From positions 2,073,001 to 2,137,000 of the forward strand of contig NZ_LN681225.1 of NCBI RefSeq assembly GCF_000953655.1: a stretch of DNA of 64,000 bases. Direction: 5' to 3'. A model generated the notes under the pieces. It saw nothing but the letters and a program-made list of their open reading frames with translations. It had not been told where the DNA came from and did no database searches. Shown in pieces: positions 18,694 through 28,393 of the stretch. This DNA is from Legionella hackeliae. Its GTDB lineage: Bacteria > Pseudomonadota > Gammaproteobacteria > Legionellales > Legionellaceae. Each line of letters opens with the position of its first letter. Positions within the stretch are counted from its first letter, which is position 1. The translations under genes and the position numbers were made by a program.

Positions 18694-20386
18694 TCAAATA
18701 ATTTACTTGATTAATGTTTTGACTATTCAATTTCTGACAGGTAAACGTACTACTTGCATCATCGTAAGGATAAACATAGGCATTCGAACAAGCTTCTTTT
18801 AGCCATTCCAGTTTAGGCTGTGAAACATTGACCCAACTGTCTGTTTTTACTCCACCGCAAGATTGGGTAATAGGAGGTGCAGGGACATTAATACCCAATG
18901 TATTCCAATTCACACAACCACAACAAGAACCTGACACAGCACCTGCTGTATAACAAGAGTTCTTAAAGATACCTTTAGAGCAACCATACAACTCGGCCTG
19001 TGTATACTGGCTATCAGGCGAAGCAAGATGCGCACTGCAGTTAATATTTATTCGACTATCCTGGAACGTGGAATCTTTAGCGCAAAATGCATCCGCAGTC
19101 CAATAGCCCAACGGTGTCCCACAAACATTTTTGAGAACTACTCCACCATTGCCTGGATTAAAAGCAGCCCCGCATTCTCCTTGGGCGCAATTAGTATTTA
19201 AACATTGATCTTGTACGGCAGTGTTAGTGTATTTTACCCAACGATATGCTTTGAGGTTTGGTGGATTAAAGCTACTCCAATCACAGGCAGCCGATGATTG
19301 AACATTAGTTGTAGCTCCTGGAACACCGCAGCTATAAGGTGATTGACTTCCCCCCCAAGTGCCATTACTAGGGGCCATGCTAATAGCGGTAGAGATACCA
19401 TTAATTATGGTCACATCATAGGTATCTTTATCTGTATTACCTCGCGCCGTATTGTTATAAACGAGTGGCAATGTGCCTAATAACGTGAATTCAGCGGTTG
19501 ATACAGGTGCATTAAATCCTGTCCCGGTTTTGCACGCCCCATTATGACCACTGGTTGCACCACCATTGCAATCCCCTGTATCGCAAGATGTGCTTGTGCA
19601 ATTGGTGCGACCAGCGACTCCTCCACTCCATTGTGCGTCGATACCATTGTTATAAACAGGGAACGTCACCGTAGCACTGCCGCCCCCTTGCGTTAAATTG
19701 TAATTCCCGCCGGTAGGCGTTGGATTTTTCCAAAAACAATGCTTAACTCCTGCGCTCACCGGGATACAAACTGAACCAGGGTAACAATCTGAAGAATGGA
19801 CAGTATCCTTACAGCTCTGAGCATCGCCAGCAATAGCCGGTTTGATACTGTTGGTAGCCCCACCTGAAATTCCTAACCAAACATTGTAATTACAATTATT
19901 TTTAAAAATAAATGTCCTGGCTGCAGTAGGAATAGTTGCACCAGTAGCGAAATTAAACATAATGGGGACACTACTCATCGTCGTCCCTCGTCCACTACCA
20001 TACGTGAATAGTAAATGATAGGCCGCATTAGGTAAGGCAGTATGGCTTGGGTATTGTATACCGGTAACCTGAAGATTAACATTCACCGTACACACACCTC
20101 TAGGGCCTTGTGGGGGTAAAATCCCTCTGCAGGTATTGGTTATACTCTTAAGAAGAATCCGTGCATCAGGTTTAGCTGAAGCAAATCCAAATTTGCTTAA
20201 GTCTTGTGACCTATTCGCCAAATTACTGACGATAGTATATTGCAACTGCAGAGTTTGATGGTTAGCCCCATAACTGACTATGTATTTTTGGGGATAGGTC
20301 GCTATAAACAAGGGCGCTGCTATCGCTGAGGTGCTTATAGAAAGCAAACTAAGAATTAAACTACAAATCGAGATAAAAACGTTCAT
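18671..20386 (-). CDS. Secreted thaumatin-like protein
   Basis: 571 residues. I chose ATG 20386 because AGGAAG precedes it and a clean signal peptide follows (MNVFISICSLILSLLSIS, ending SAIAAP). The first ~150 mature residues are an unassigned beta-rich domain. The rest has the thaumatin fold: FIFKNNCNYNVWLGISGG, FPVYNNGIDAQWSGGVAGRT, CDTGDCNG, DTYDVTIINGIS, SCGVPGA, and near the end AYVYPYDDASSTFTC, which is almost the plant/fungal thaumatin signature. Many cysteines indicate a disulfide-rich exported protein. Thaumatin-like proteins bind or cleave glucans in plants and fungi; in bacteria the role is unknown. It begins 14 bases after the stop of the beta-barrel gene, so the two form an operon. 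Confidence 0.85.
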   Translation of the reverse strand: MNVFISICSLILSLLSISTSAIAAPLFIATYPQKYIVSYGANHQTLQLQYTIVSNLANRSQDLSKFGFASAKPDARILLKSITNTCRGILPPQGPRGVCTVNVNLQVTGIQYPSHTALPNAAYHLLFTYGSGRGTTMSSVPIMFNFATGATIPTAARTFIFKNNCNYNVWLGISGGATNSIKPAIAGDAQSCKDTVHSSDCYPGSVCIPVSAGVKHCFWKNPTPTGGNYNLTQGGGSATVTFPVYNNGIDAQWSGGVAGRTNCTSTSCDTGDCNGGATSGHNGACKTGTGFNAPVSTAEFTLLGTLPLVYNNTARGNTDKDTYDVTIINGISTAISMAPSNGTWGGSQSPYSCGVPGATTNVQSSAACDWSSFNPPNLKAYRWVKYTNTAVQDQCLNTNCAQGECGAAFNPGNGGVVLKNVCGTPLGYWTADAFCAKDSTFQDSRININCSAHLASPDSQYTQAELYGCSKGIFKNSCYTAGAVSGSCCGCVNWNTLGINVPAPPITQSCGGVKTDSWVNVSQPKLEWLKEACSNAYVYPYDDASSTFTCQKLNSQNINQVNYLISFCPQT

Positions 20387-20400
20387 GCTATTGCTTCCTG

Positions 20401-21129
20401 TTACACCCATTGATAACTAAGGCCAAGTAACGCTGTATGTAATTTGACATCAACATCTAGGGGCTGTTGAATGACTACATCAGCATCATAAGGACCAGCG
20501 TGGATAGTGCCAAAATCAGTAAAATTATACGCCAGTGATAATATCCAGTTAGGTGAGAGCTGCTTTTTAATACCCGCACCCAAAGAATAGACAAGTTGAT
20601 GATTAGTACGTGTTGAGAAAATTAAATTCCCTTCTGCTACACCGGATTCCCTAGGTAGCTCCCAGTATTGACTGCGAATATTGCTAACGCCAATACCGGC
20701 TTCCACATAAGGATGAATTGTCTGCCAGAAAGAAAATAACTCTGCCTGTCCATTTAACAACCAGCGGTTGGTTCTTAGTGACAGGTGATAATCAAAGCTG
20801 GCAAATTGAGGTAGTCCATAAAGCCAAACAATACCGTGAGGTTCTGCTTTGAAATGAAAATAGTTAAGCCCGACAATAACATTATTAATCAACCCAAATC
20901 CATTTCCCTGATTAAAATCATATTGCCACCCAAGCCCTACCCCGATTGTTCCCTGACTATCATTTCTATTATGCAACGTATCAGTTTCTTCACTCGAAAT
21001 ATGCAAAAGCCCCATGTCGAGATCGGTACTGCTAATACCACCATAAAGAGTCGTTTGTAATGCATAAGCATTGGCTTGCATATTACAGCAAACAAAGCTT
21101 GCCAAAATAAATCCAATAGATTTTTTCAT
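20401..21129 (-). CDS. Outer-membrane beta-barrel protein
   Basis: 242 residues with a signal peptide (MKKSIGFILASFVCCNMQA, cleavage near NAYA-LQ). The mature part alternates polar and aromatic residues in strand-sized blocks (GVGLGWQYDFN, NVIVGLNYFHFKAEP, HPYVEAGIGVSN, LVYSLGAGIKKQLSPNW, ILSLAYNFTDFG). It ends in a typical barrel C-terminus, ALLGLSYQWV with aromatic residues near the end. This is an OmpA/OmpW-like opacity protein fold of about 8 strands. The function is not shown. It is the first gene of the pair with the thaumatin-like protein. Confidence 0.8.
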   Translation of the reverse strand: MKKSIGFILASFVCCNMQANAYALQTTLYGGISSTDLDMGLLHISSEETDTLHNRNDSQGTIGVGLGWQYDFNQGNGFGLINNVIVGLNYFHFKAEPHGIVWLYGLPQFASFDYHLSLRTNRWLLNGQAELFSFWQTIHPYVEAGIGVSNIRSQYWELPRESGVAEGNLIFSTRTNHQLVYSLGAGIKKQLSPNWILSLAYNFTDFGTIHAGPYDADVVIQQPLDVDVKLHTALLGLSYQWV

Positions 21130-21313
21130 TCACATCCCTGTTTGATTTACCTAAACTATGTTACTAAAAATCAGCTTTATTACAATAAGTTATCAAATTC
21201 TTTTCCAAAGCCCAATCCCATGTTCAATTTTCATTATACTCGTGTGATTACAAACCTAGACCTGAAAAAGAATTTGTTATTTTCCAACGCAAACGCTAGA
21301 CTTGCCTACGTAA

Positions 21314-21390
21314 GTCCCGGTGGCACAGCTGGATAGCGCAGCCCCCTCCTAAGGGGCAGGTCGGCGGTTCGAATCCGCCCTGGGACGCCA
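21314..21390 (+). tRNA. tRNA-Arg (anticodon CCT)
   Basis: 77 bases folding into a full cloverleaf with encoded CCA. The acceptor stem GTCCCGG pairs with CTGGGAC and contains one G-T pair. The anticodon arm GCCCC-CTCCTAA-GGGGC gives CCT. The T arm is GGCGG-TTCGAAT-CCGCC. Its 3' 46 bases are repeated at 37817-37862, so it is the island's integration site. Confidence 0.96.
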
Positions 21391-21447
21391 TATTTATCAA
21401 TAGGTTACAATTTTTAATTTGAATTTTTAGTTTGATTTTTTACTTCG

Positions 21448-21469
21448 GGTATAGCCACAGGTATAGCCA
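21448..21469 (+). repeat. Tandem GGTATAGCCA repeat at the left end of the island
   Basis: Two copies of GGTATAGCCA with a 12-base period, 58 bases inside the left attachment repeat. The same pair occurs in the same orientation at 37678-37699. These are likely arm-type binding sites of the integrase. Confidence 0.65.
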
Positions 21470-21471
21470 AA

Positions 21472-24400
21472 TCAATTGCTACTTATTCCGGTAAGCCAAC
21501 AAAAGGTATTCACCAACTTCATTTGCTGCACTGTCTTGCAGGGCACTTCCATTAAATTTGGATTCACTACAATTACTGATAAGCACTGAGCGCGCGAGAT
21601 GGCTACATTCAACCGATTTTTACTATAGAGAAACTCAATATTGCGCGGTAAATCCTCCACACTTGAGGTGACCATGGAAACAAGGACAATAGGCGCTTCT
21701 TGTCCTTGAAACTTATCCACCGTACCTACTTGTGCGCCTTCTGGCAAAATAGAGCGTAGATAATTGACCTGCACGTTATAGGGAGTCACAACAAGAATGT
21801 CTTTGAAAGTTATTGTTCGTGGCTCTTTACCATCTTCTTTAAACTGCTGTTTAAGTAGCTCCTTATAAAGATGCTTAATGATTACTCCCTCTTCAATACT
21901 TTTTTGAGAGCATCCTTCATGGTTAGCATCAATCACATGAATTCCTTCCTCAGGCAAGGCAATTCCATTAAATAGTAAAGATCGATTAGATGTTGATTCG
22001 TGCGCGTTAAGTCTACCTTCATAGAAAGCGTTGGAAATGAACTGGCAAACGCTTGGGCGCATTCTTCGGGTATTATCTAAAAATACACCTTGCTCAGGCG
22101 GAATAGTCGCATGATCGCCTAGAAGAAAATCGAGAATCGAAAGGCCTGCTTCACCTGGATGAGTGCCTTGTATAGGCTGTCCAAGCTGCATTTGATCACC
22201 GATCAATATAATATTCTTGGCAGCTATTCCCATCGCAACAACATTAGCTACGGCAACCTGACCTGCTTCATCGATAAAGAGGTAATCTAGTTGCTCTTTC
22301 AAATAGTCATTTGAAAAAAACCATGCTGTACCTGCAACTAGATTTTCATTCAAAGTGAGTGCTTCTGTTTTCTCGATGCTTTTTATACATCGCCCCTCAT
22401 AGTAAGATTCAACGCTTCCCTTGCTTGCCTTTTTTGCCCCTGCAAATTGAAAGCCTTGCTCTTTGGCAACCGCTTCAATTTTATCTAACAAGTTATGAAT
22501 GGCTTTATGAGCATTTGCAGCAACGCCTATCTTTTTGCCTCGACGCATAAGCTCAACAATAATGTGACTGCTGGTATAAGTTTTTCCAGCTCCAGGCGGG
22601 CCTTGTATGAAAAGATAACTGTTATCCAAATTATTTATTATCTCAAGCGTTTCTTTCTGAAGGTCTGTTGAGGTAATTAAAGATGAACCAGCAGTTTTTC
22701 CTCTAATGCGAGGCAATGATTTATTTAAGATTTCTTTGATGGCCTGATAGGAATGAGTATTTCCTTCAATAATGTTATCTGCAACATTGTAAATGGCAGC
22801 TCTCATACTTGTAGCATCAAGAGGCCTACCAGGACCAATTGAAAATCGATCTGGCGGTGGTGCCTGTTTTTTGCCTCTCTTAAGCTTAACGACTCCTTCA
22901 TCTTCATCAATGGCAAAGACTGTTCCAACCGAATCCAAAGTTGAGGTGTCAATTACCCCATCTCCTACTTTCACTTTGTATTCCTGGGCAGGAAAGTGAT
23001 AGCTATAAACAAATGAACTTTTTTCTTCCTCAGGCTCTCCAAACCGAATCAATCCACCAATACAATCCGTATCATCAATTAACTCATCTTCAAATTTATC
23101 CTGACGTTCAAACATAGCCCAATATTGTGGTTTAGCTTCACGGTTATGAAACTCTAATAAATCCAATATCCTCTGTCGTAAAGGGGTATTACCATCATCT
23201 GTGTCCACATTCAAAAGAGCATGATATTTTTCATATTCAATTTCCCAATCTTTACGTGCTGATGGCGTTCCCGTATCTTCTTGCTCCTGACACTTAAACC
23301 ATTCAACCCCTTCCGGTCTTAATGTGATAAGCCAATCACGTAAGCGTGCTGTTGAGATGCAATCTATCTCATTGTAATCAGCTATTTCTTGAAGAAGCGC
23401 ATCATCACCCGACTCACGCCATTGGTTATAAACCACAATACTATCCATAGCAGTGGCAACGGCATTGTCTCTTTTTTCCATATAAAAAGTTTCAAGGTTT
23501 TTGATGGAGTAACCAGGTTCAGAGGTACGGATACTTTCGCGCACAACCTTGTATAAATCGACGAATTTTTTCTGACGCAATAAGGTTGTCTACCTGCTCA
23601 GTATAAACCCCATATTGGCAAGCCAATCGCTTTAAAGCAGTGGTTTCATAATGATTGTAATGGTAAATGTGGCCATCTGAATATTGAGTGAGGTGTTGCT
23701 CAAGAAATGCCATGAATTGTTCAAAAGCCAATCGCTCTTCTTTATGGTTATGTGCCCAAAATGGAAGAAAGGTTTCTTTTCCCTCATTCAGATAATATAT
23801 TCCAAACAGGTATTCAAGCCCACCTTGATATAGAGGATCGCCTTCCATATCAAAAAATAGATCGCCCTTACCTGGAAGTGGTAAGCGCTCGAATCCTTTA
23901 CTAACCATAGACTCAAGAATTTCAAACTTGTTTTGATTCGTATTGCGCTTATATGTTTGCAACATAGCCTGAGAACGAAGCCTTAAGAGTACATCTTGAT
24001 TTAATTCTTCAATCTTACTGTCAACTGACAAAGCTGCTAAATCAGCTACGGTATTAATACTGGCTTTTAATAGCTTATCAATTTGAGGCCGCTGGATATT
24101 GGCAATCAAATTTAAATGATCATCATGTTGCCATTGCTCTGTGCAGCGATCACGCCAGTGGCATAAGAGGCAATGTGCGCAAGGTTCTGGATAAGAGCAG
24201 GCGGGCGGATTATTTGCATAGGCTTGAAATCGTTGTTTTGCCTTTTGGTAATAATGAAAAAAATCATCCACTTTAAATTCAACATGCGAACCATCGCCTA
24301 AAACTAAATGCATCAGTTTGGGTCGTATTCCCTGTGCTTTCTCAAGGAGATCGCTGTAGACACATAACTGCATGATGTGTTTTGGCTCAGGTGATCGACT

Positions 24401-24805
24401 TAATTTTGTATCCAGTACTTCATAGCTAAACGCGCCTAATTTGGAGGGAGCATTAGTCTTAATTAGAAAATCGGCATCACCATACCAAGGATAATCAGTA
24501 AGCCTTGCTTGATAAATAATCTCAGCCCCAGATTGTAATGCATCAGTAGTTTGGTATGTGCGAACTTCTGGAGGCTGATCTTTAGAGATTTCAAAGATGA
24601 CTTTAGCATTATCTTTCAGCGATTGAAGGTAATTCTTTTCGTGCTCATACCCCTTGTCCTGGAGTAACTTATTTGAGGTACTATCTTCTGCTGGTTTAAT
24701 TTCGCCAGCCAGCCATTTTAAATCAAGGTATGTTGCATGATGGCAGCTTAAAAAAACAACCAAATCTGACGCTGAGAAGAGTCTATCTTCTTTAATTTTC
24801 TGCAT
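21472..24805 (-). pseudogene. RecB-like nuclease / DEDD exonuclease / SF1 helicase protein split by a frameshift
   Basis: Two frames together encode about 1110 residues of the TM0106-type nuclease-helicase. The first frame (24805 to about 23582) holds a RecB-type nuclease (DADFLIK, YEVLDTKLS), a cysteine cluster (CSYPEPCAHCLLCHWRDRC) that may bind an Fe-S cluster, and the start of an RNase H-like exonuclease (LFFDMEGDP). The second frame (23580 to 21472) continues it (YNEIDCIS). It then has a superfamily 1 helicase: GPPGAGKTYTSS, LFIDEAGQ, VDKFQGQEAPIVLVS, NRLNVAISRA. One extra base near 23581 separates QVDNL from RQKKFVDLYKV. No slippery heptamer is obvious, so mutation or sequencing error is likelier than programmed frameshifting. 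Start ATG 24805 overlaps the upstream gene by 14 bases. Confidence 0.82.
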
Positions 24806-25316
24806 TAAAATACCCCAATGCCTCACTTAAAACATTAGTGGCTATTTCGTCGCCAAAATAAACGGTTATTTTTGAGCCTTCTGTAACTAATCTCCGATTA
24901 TCTTCTGTTACCAAATAATCGCCTGATTGCGTACAAATAAAGTTACAATCTTCTTCGACCTTCGGCTCAATGTCACCAGGATGCATCGGAGCTGAAACTG
25001 TCACGTGCTTATTCCGTGTAACCACATCATGCAGTAATAATAATGACTTGTTATTGCTATTGATGCACAAGTCCCTGGCTTTGGTTTTTTTGCTCTGTGT
25101 ATCAGCAGATTGGTCTAAATGCTTTTTCCACTCCAATAAATGAAAGATGGAAAATGCGGCATTAAGGGCATGATCCACACTAGAGATTATGTCCATACTA
25201 TTTTCTGACGTAATTAACCTGTCTATTTCTCTGTGAGCTTTTTTATGTAAACCCATATAAGAAAAGGCGTCAGTCTTTAAATAACTACCCGTCATAAAAT
25301 CTTCTTTTAGCTCCAT
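24792..25316 (-). CDS. Small helical protein of the defence operon, possibly HEPN-like
   Basis: 174 residues, family not recognised with certainty. The N-terminal two thirds is helical (KKAHREIDRLI, VDHALNAAFSIFHLLEW), followed by RDLCIN and a basic stretch, DVVTRNKHVTV. This order resembles small HEPN-type proteins in which a four-helix bundle ends in an R-x-x-x-x-x-H or R-N-K-H ribonuclease-like motif. The C-terminal ~60 residues are beta-rich. It overlaps the end of hsdR by 10 bases and the nuclease-helicase gene by 14-35 bases, so it is translated with them. A role as toxin-like RNase or as an accessory of the helicase is inference. Confidence 0.55.
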   Translation of the reverse strand: MELKEDFMTGSYLKTDAFSYMGLHKKAHREIDRLITSENSMDIISSVDHALNAAFSIFHLLEWKKHLDQSADTQSKKTKARDLCINSNNKSLLLLHDVVTRNKHVTVSAPMHPGDIEPKVEEDCNFICTQSGDYLVTEDNRRLVTEGSKITVYFGDEIATNVLSEALGYFNAEN

Positions 25317-28300
25317 GCCATACTCAATGATTCAGCCTGCCTTAAAACCAATTCAACGGCTTCTTCCTGTTTATCAGGGGGATATTTATACTTACGCAAA
25401 ATACGTTTAACCATCAAGCGCAATTTAGCTCTCACGCTCTCCCGTACAGACCAGTCCACACTGACATTTCTGCGTAGACTCTCAGTAAGTTCATGTGCTA
25501 TTTTCTTGAGTGTTTCATCGCCTAATTCTCTCACAGATGTTTCGTTATTAGCCAATGCATCATAGAAAGCCAATTCATCCTCATTAAGACCTAATTCTTC
25601 GCCACGATTAACTGCTTCTTTGAACTTCTTGGCCATATCACATAGTTCTTCCATCACCTGCGCTGTTTCAATAGCACGGTTTTGATATCGTCTTATGGTA
25701 TTAACCAACAGGTCCGAGAATTTTTTCTCCTGTATAACGTTCGTTGAAAAACGGGTTCTAATTTCACCTTCAAGCAAACGCTCTAGCAATTCCACTGCTA
25801 AGTTTCTCTCGGGTAATTCTCGCACTTCCGCAAGAAACTCTTCATCAAGAATACCGATATTCGGCTTATCCAAACCGACAGCATCGAAGATGTCTACCAC
25901 CTCATCAGAGACCACTGCAGAACTTATTATTTGCCTTATAGCTAACTCTCGTTCTTCATTGGTACGCTTTTTAGCTGTAAAATCACGTTTAGTCAGGATT
26001 ACTTTTACCGCCTGCATAAAGGCTACTTCTTCACGAACAGCTCGCGCTTCATCTAAGGTGCAGCAGAGGCTAAAGGCTTTCGACATAGCCAGTGCTGTAT
26101 CGGCAAAGCGTTTTTTACCATCATCCACACCCAACACATGGTTAGCAGCTTTTGCAAGGAGGCTATGACCACTGGTTAGAAAACTACTGTAATCAAATCC
26201 GTATAGTATTGAACGCAGTACATCCAATTTTTCCTCTAATAAGGCATAGGCTTCATAAGCGTCAACAGTTGGTCTGCCGTGACCATTGCTCGCTGTATAA
26301 TCTTTCAGAGCTTTTTTCAGATCATTGGCAATGCCGATATAATCAACTACCAAACCGCCTTGCTTGTCTCCAAACACACGATTCACCCGGGCAATGGCTT
26401 GCATAAGGTTGTGGCCTTTCATTGGCTTATCAATGTATAAGGTATGAGCACAAGGCACATCAAAGCCAGTTAGCCACATATCGCGGACAATGACCAAACG
26501 TAACTCATCATCTGGCTTCTTGAAGCGTTTCTCTAGGTCTTTGCGTACTTGTTTAGAATAAACATGAGGACGCAATAAAGCTTTATCGCTAGGAGTACCT
26601 GTCATAACGACTTTTACTACTCCTTTAGCTGGATCGCCGCTATGCCATTCTGGGCGTAGCTCAATAATCTCATTATAGAGGTGAACACAAATATCTCTGC
26701 TCATACCCACAATCATGGCTTTGCCATTTTGTGCTTTATTCCTCTCTTCAAAGTGATTAATTAAATCGGCAGCTACTTGTTTTATCCGTGGCTCAGCACC
26801 GACTACTTTTTCTAAAGCAGCCCAGCGTGATTTCAGTTTGGCTTGCTCGCTATCCTCTTCATCCTCTGCCAGCTCATCAATATCATCATCGAGTCTTGGA
26901 ATTTGATCTGAATTTAAAGATAACTTGGCAAGCCGTGATTCATAAAAAATGGCAACCGTTGCGCCATCCTCTTTAGCTTGTTGCATGTCATAGATATGGA
27001 TGTAATCGCCAAACACTGCGCGAGTATCGCGATCTTCGCTTGAAACAGGGGTTCCGGTAAAAGCAACAAAGGTGGCATTGGGCAAAGCATCGCGTAAATG
27101 CTGGGCGTATCCCACATTATACTTCTCTTGACCAGATTTACCTTTAAGCTCTGCTGTAAAGCCATATTGAGTCCGATGTGCCTCATCAGCGATGACAACA
27201 ATATTACGTCTATCCGATAAGACAGGAAAAACATCTTCATCTTCACCCAGCATGAATTTTTGAATAGTGGCAAACACAATTCCACCCGATGGGCGATTGC
27301 TTAATTTTGCTCTCAAATCTTGCCGTGATTCAGCTTGAACAGGCTGTTCACGCAGCAAGTCTTGACCAAGAGAAAATACGCCGAATAACTGACCATCTAA
27401 ATCATTGCGATCAGTAATAACAACAATAGTAGGATTTTCCATCGCCACTTCGCGCATCACTCGTGCTGCGAAGCAAGTCATGGTAATACTTTTACCGCTT
27501 CCTTGAGTATGCCAAACAACGCCACCTTTTTTATTGCCATCTGGTCGCGAAGCAGTGATTACTTGTTGGATAGCAGCTCGTACCGCATGGAATTGATGGT
27601 ATCCAGCAATTTTTTTGACAAGCTCACCATCATCTTCAAACAAGATGAAGAACCGTATGTAATCTAAAAAGTAAACTGGCGAAAGTATGCCTCGGGTCAA
27701 CGTTTCAAGCTCGCCAAATTGGCCTAATGGATCAAGCGTCACTCCATCAATCGTGCGCCATGACATAAAGCGCTCCATATTGGCAGAAAGTGAGCCCATA
27801 CGCGCTTCACTCCCGTCTGAAATGATTAAAATTTCGTTGTATTGAAAAATATCTGGAATTTGTTCTTTGTAAGTTTGGATTTGATTAAACGCCTTTCCTA
27901 TGTCAGCGTTTAAATCAGCCGAATTTTTTAATTCAATTAAAACCAACGGCAACCCGTTAATGAACAAAACGATATCTGGACGCCGAGTGTTTTTTTCACC
28001 TTTGATAGAGAACTGATTAACTGCCAGCCACTCGTTATTCGATGGTATTTCAAAGTCAATTAAACGAACAAAATCCCCTCGAGTTTCACCACCTTTCTGA
28101 TACTCTACAGGAACACCATTTACTAAAAAATGATGGAAGCGGCGATTCGCTGATAACAGAATTGGTGTGTTTAAATCACGTACTTGCTGTAAAGCATCTT
28201 CTCGAGCTATTGATGGAATTTCAGGGTTTAGTTGATTGATAGCCCTTTGCAAACGTTCTATTAGCAAAATGTCTTGATAGTTGCTACGTTCTGAAGCCTC

Positions 28301-28393
28301 GCCATCACAGGCAATGGTTGGACCATAAACATGGGTATAACCAATTTCGGTTAGCCAGGTTAGCATCTCTTGCTCGAGTTTGTCTTCAGTCAT
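25307..28393 (-). CDS. hsdR: Type I restriction enzyme R subunit
   Basis: The restriction and translocation subunit of a type I system, ~1028 residues. The N-terminus has the PD-(D/E)xK nuclease (RRPDIVLFINGLPLVLIELKN region). A superfamily 2 translocase follows with HTQGSGKSITM, DRNDLDGQLFG, VIADEAHRTQYG, FTGTPVSS and QAIARVNRVF. The helical C-terminal region binds the methylase core. I start it at ATG 28393 (MTEDKLEQEML), preceded by TTGGAGC. This ATG overlaps the reverse transcriptase stop in ATGACTGA, so the two are coupled. With HsdM and HsdS it cuts DNA that lacks the host's methylation. Confidence 0.95.
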   Translation of the reverse strand: MTEDKLEQEMLTWLTEIGYTHVYGPTIACDGEASERSNYQDILLIERLQRAINQLNPEIPSIAREDALQQVRDLNTPILLSANRRFHHFLVNGVPVEYQKGGETRGDFVRLIDFEIPSNNEWLAVNQFSIKGEKNTRRPDIVLFINGLPLVLIELKNSADLNADIGKAFNQIQTYKEQIPDIFQYNEILIISDGSEARMGSLSANMERFMSWRTIDGVTLDPLGQFGELETLTRGILSPVYFLDYIRFFILFEDDGELVKKIAGYHQFHAVRAAIQQVITASRPDGNKKGGVVWHTQGSGKSITMTCFAARVMREVAMENPTIVVITDRNDLDGQLFGVFSLGQDLLREQPVQAESRQDLRAKLSNRPSGGIVFATIQKFMLGEDEDVFPVLSDRRNIVVIADEAHRTQYGFTAELKGKSGQEKYNVGYAQHLRDALPNATFVAFTGTPVSSEDRDTRAVFGDYIHIYDMQQAKEDGATVAIFYESRLAKLSLNSDQIPRLDDDIDELAEDEEDSEQAKLKSRWAALEKVVGAEPRIKQVAADLINHFEERNKAQNGKAMIVGMSRDICVHLYNEIIELRPEWHSGDPAKGVVKVVMTGTPSDKALLRPHVYSKQVRKDLEKRFKKPDDELRLVIVRDMWLTGFDVPCAHTLYIDKPMKGHNLMQAIARVNRVFGDKQGGLVVDYIGIANDLKKALKDYTASNGHGRPTVDAYEAYALLEEKLDVLRSILYGFDYSSFLTSGHSLLAKAANHVLGVDDGKKRFADTALAMSKAFSLCCTLDEARAVREEVAFMQAVKVILTKRDFTAKKRTNEERELAIRQIISSAVVSDEVVDIFDAVGLDKPNIGILDEEFLAEVRELPERNLAVELLERLLEGEIRTRFSTNVIQEKKFSDLLVNTIRRYQNRAIETAQVMEELCDMAKKFKEAVNRGEELGLNEDELAFYDALANNETSVRELGDETLKKIAHELTESLRRNVSVDWSVRESVRAKLRLMVKRILRKYKYPPDKQEEAVELVLRQAESLSMAWS

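Noticed and set aside
23519-23580. The two nuclease-helicase frames as two separate genes
   Set aside because: The second frame has only a TTG start inside the first and continues the same domain, so a frameshift explains it better.
25695-26168. Plus-strand 157-residue frame inside hsdR
   Set aside because: Ser/Arg-rich shadow of the restriction subunit; the hsdR frame is clearly the real one.
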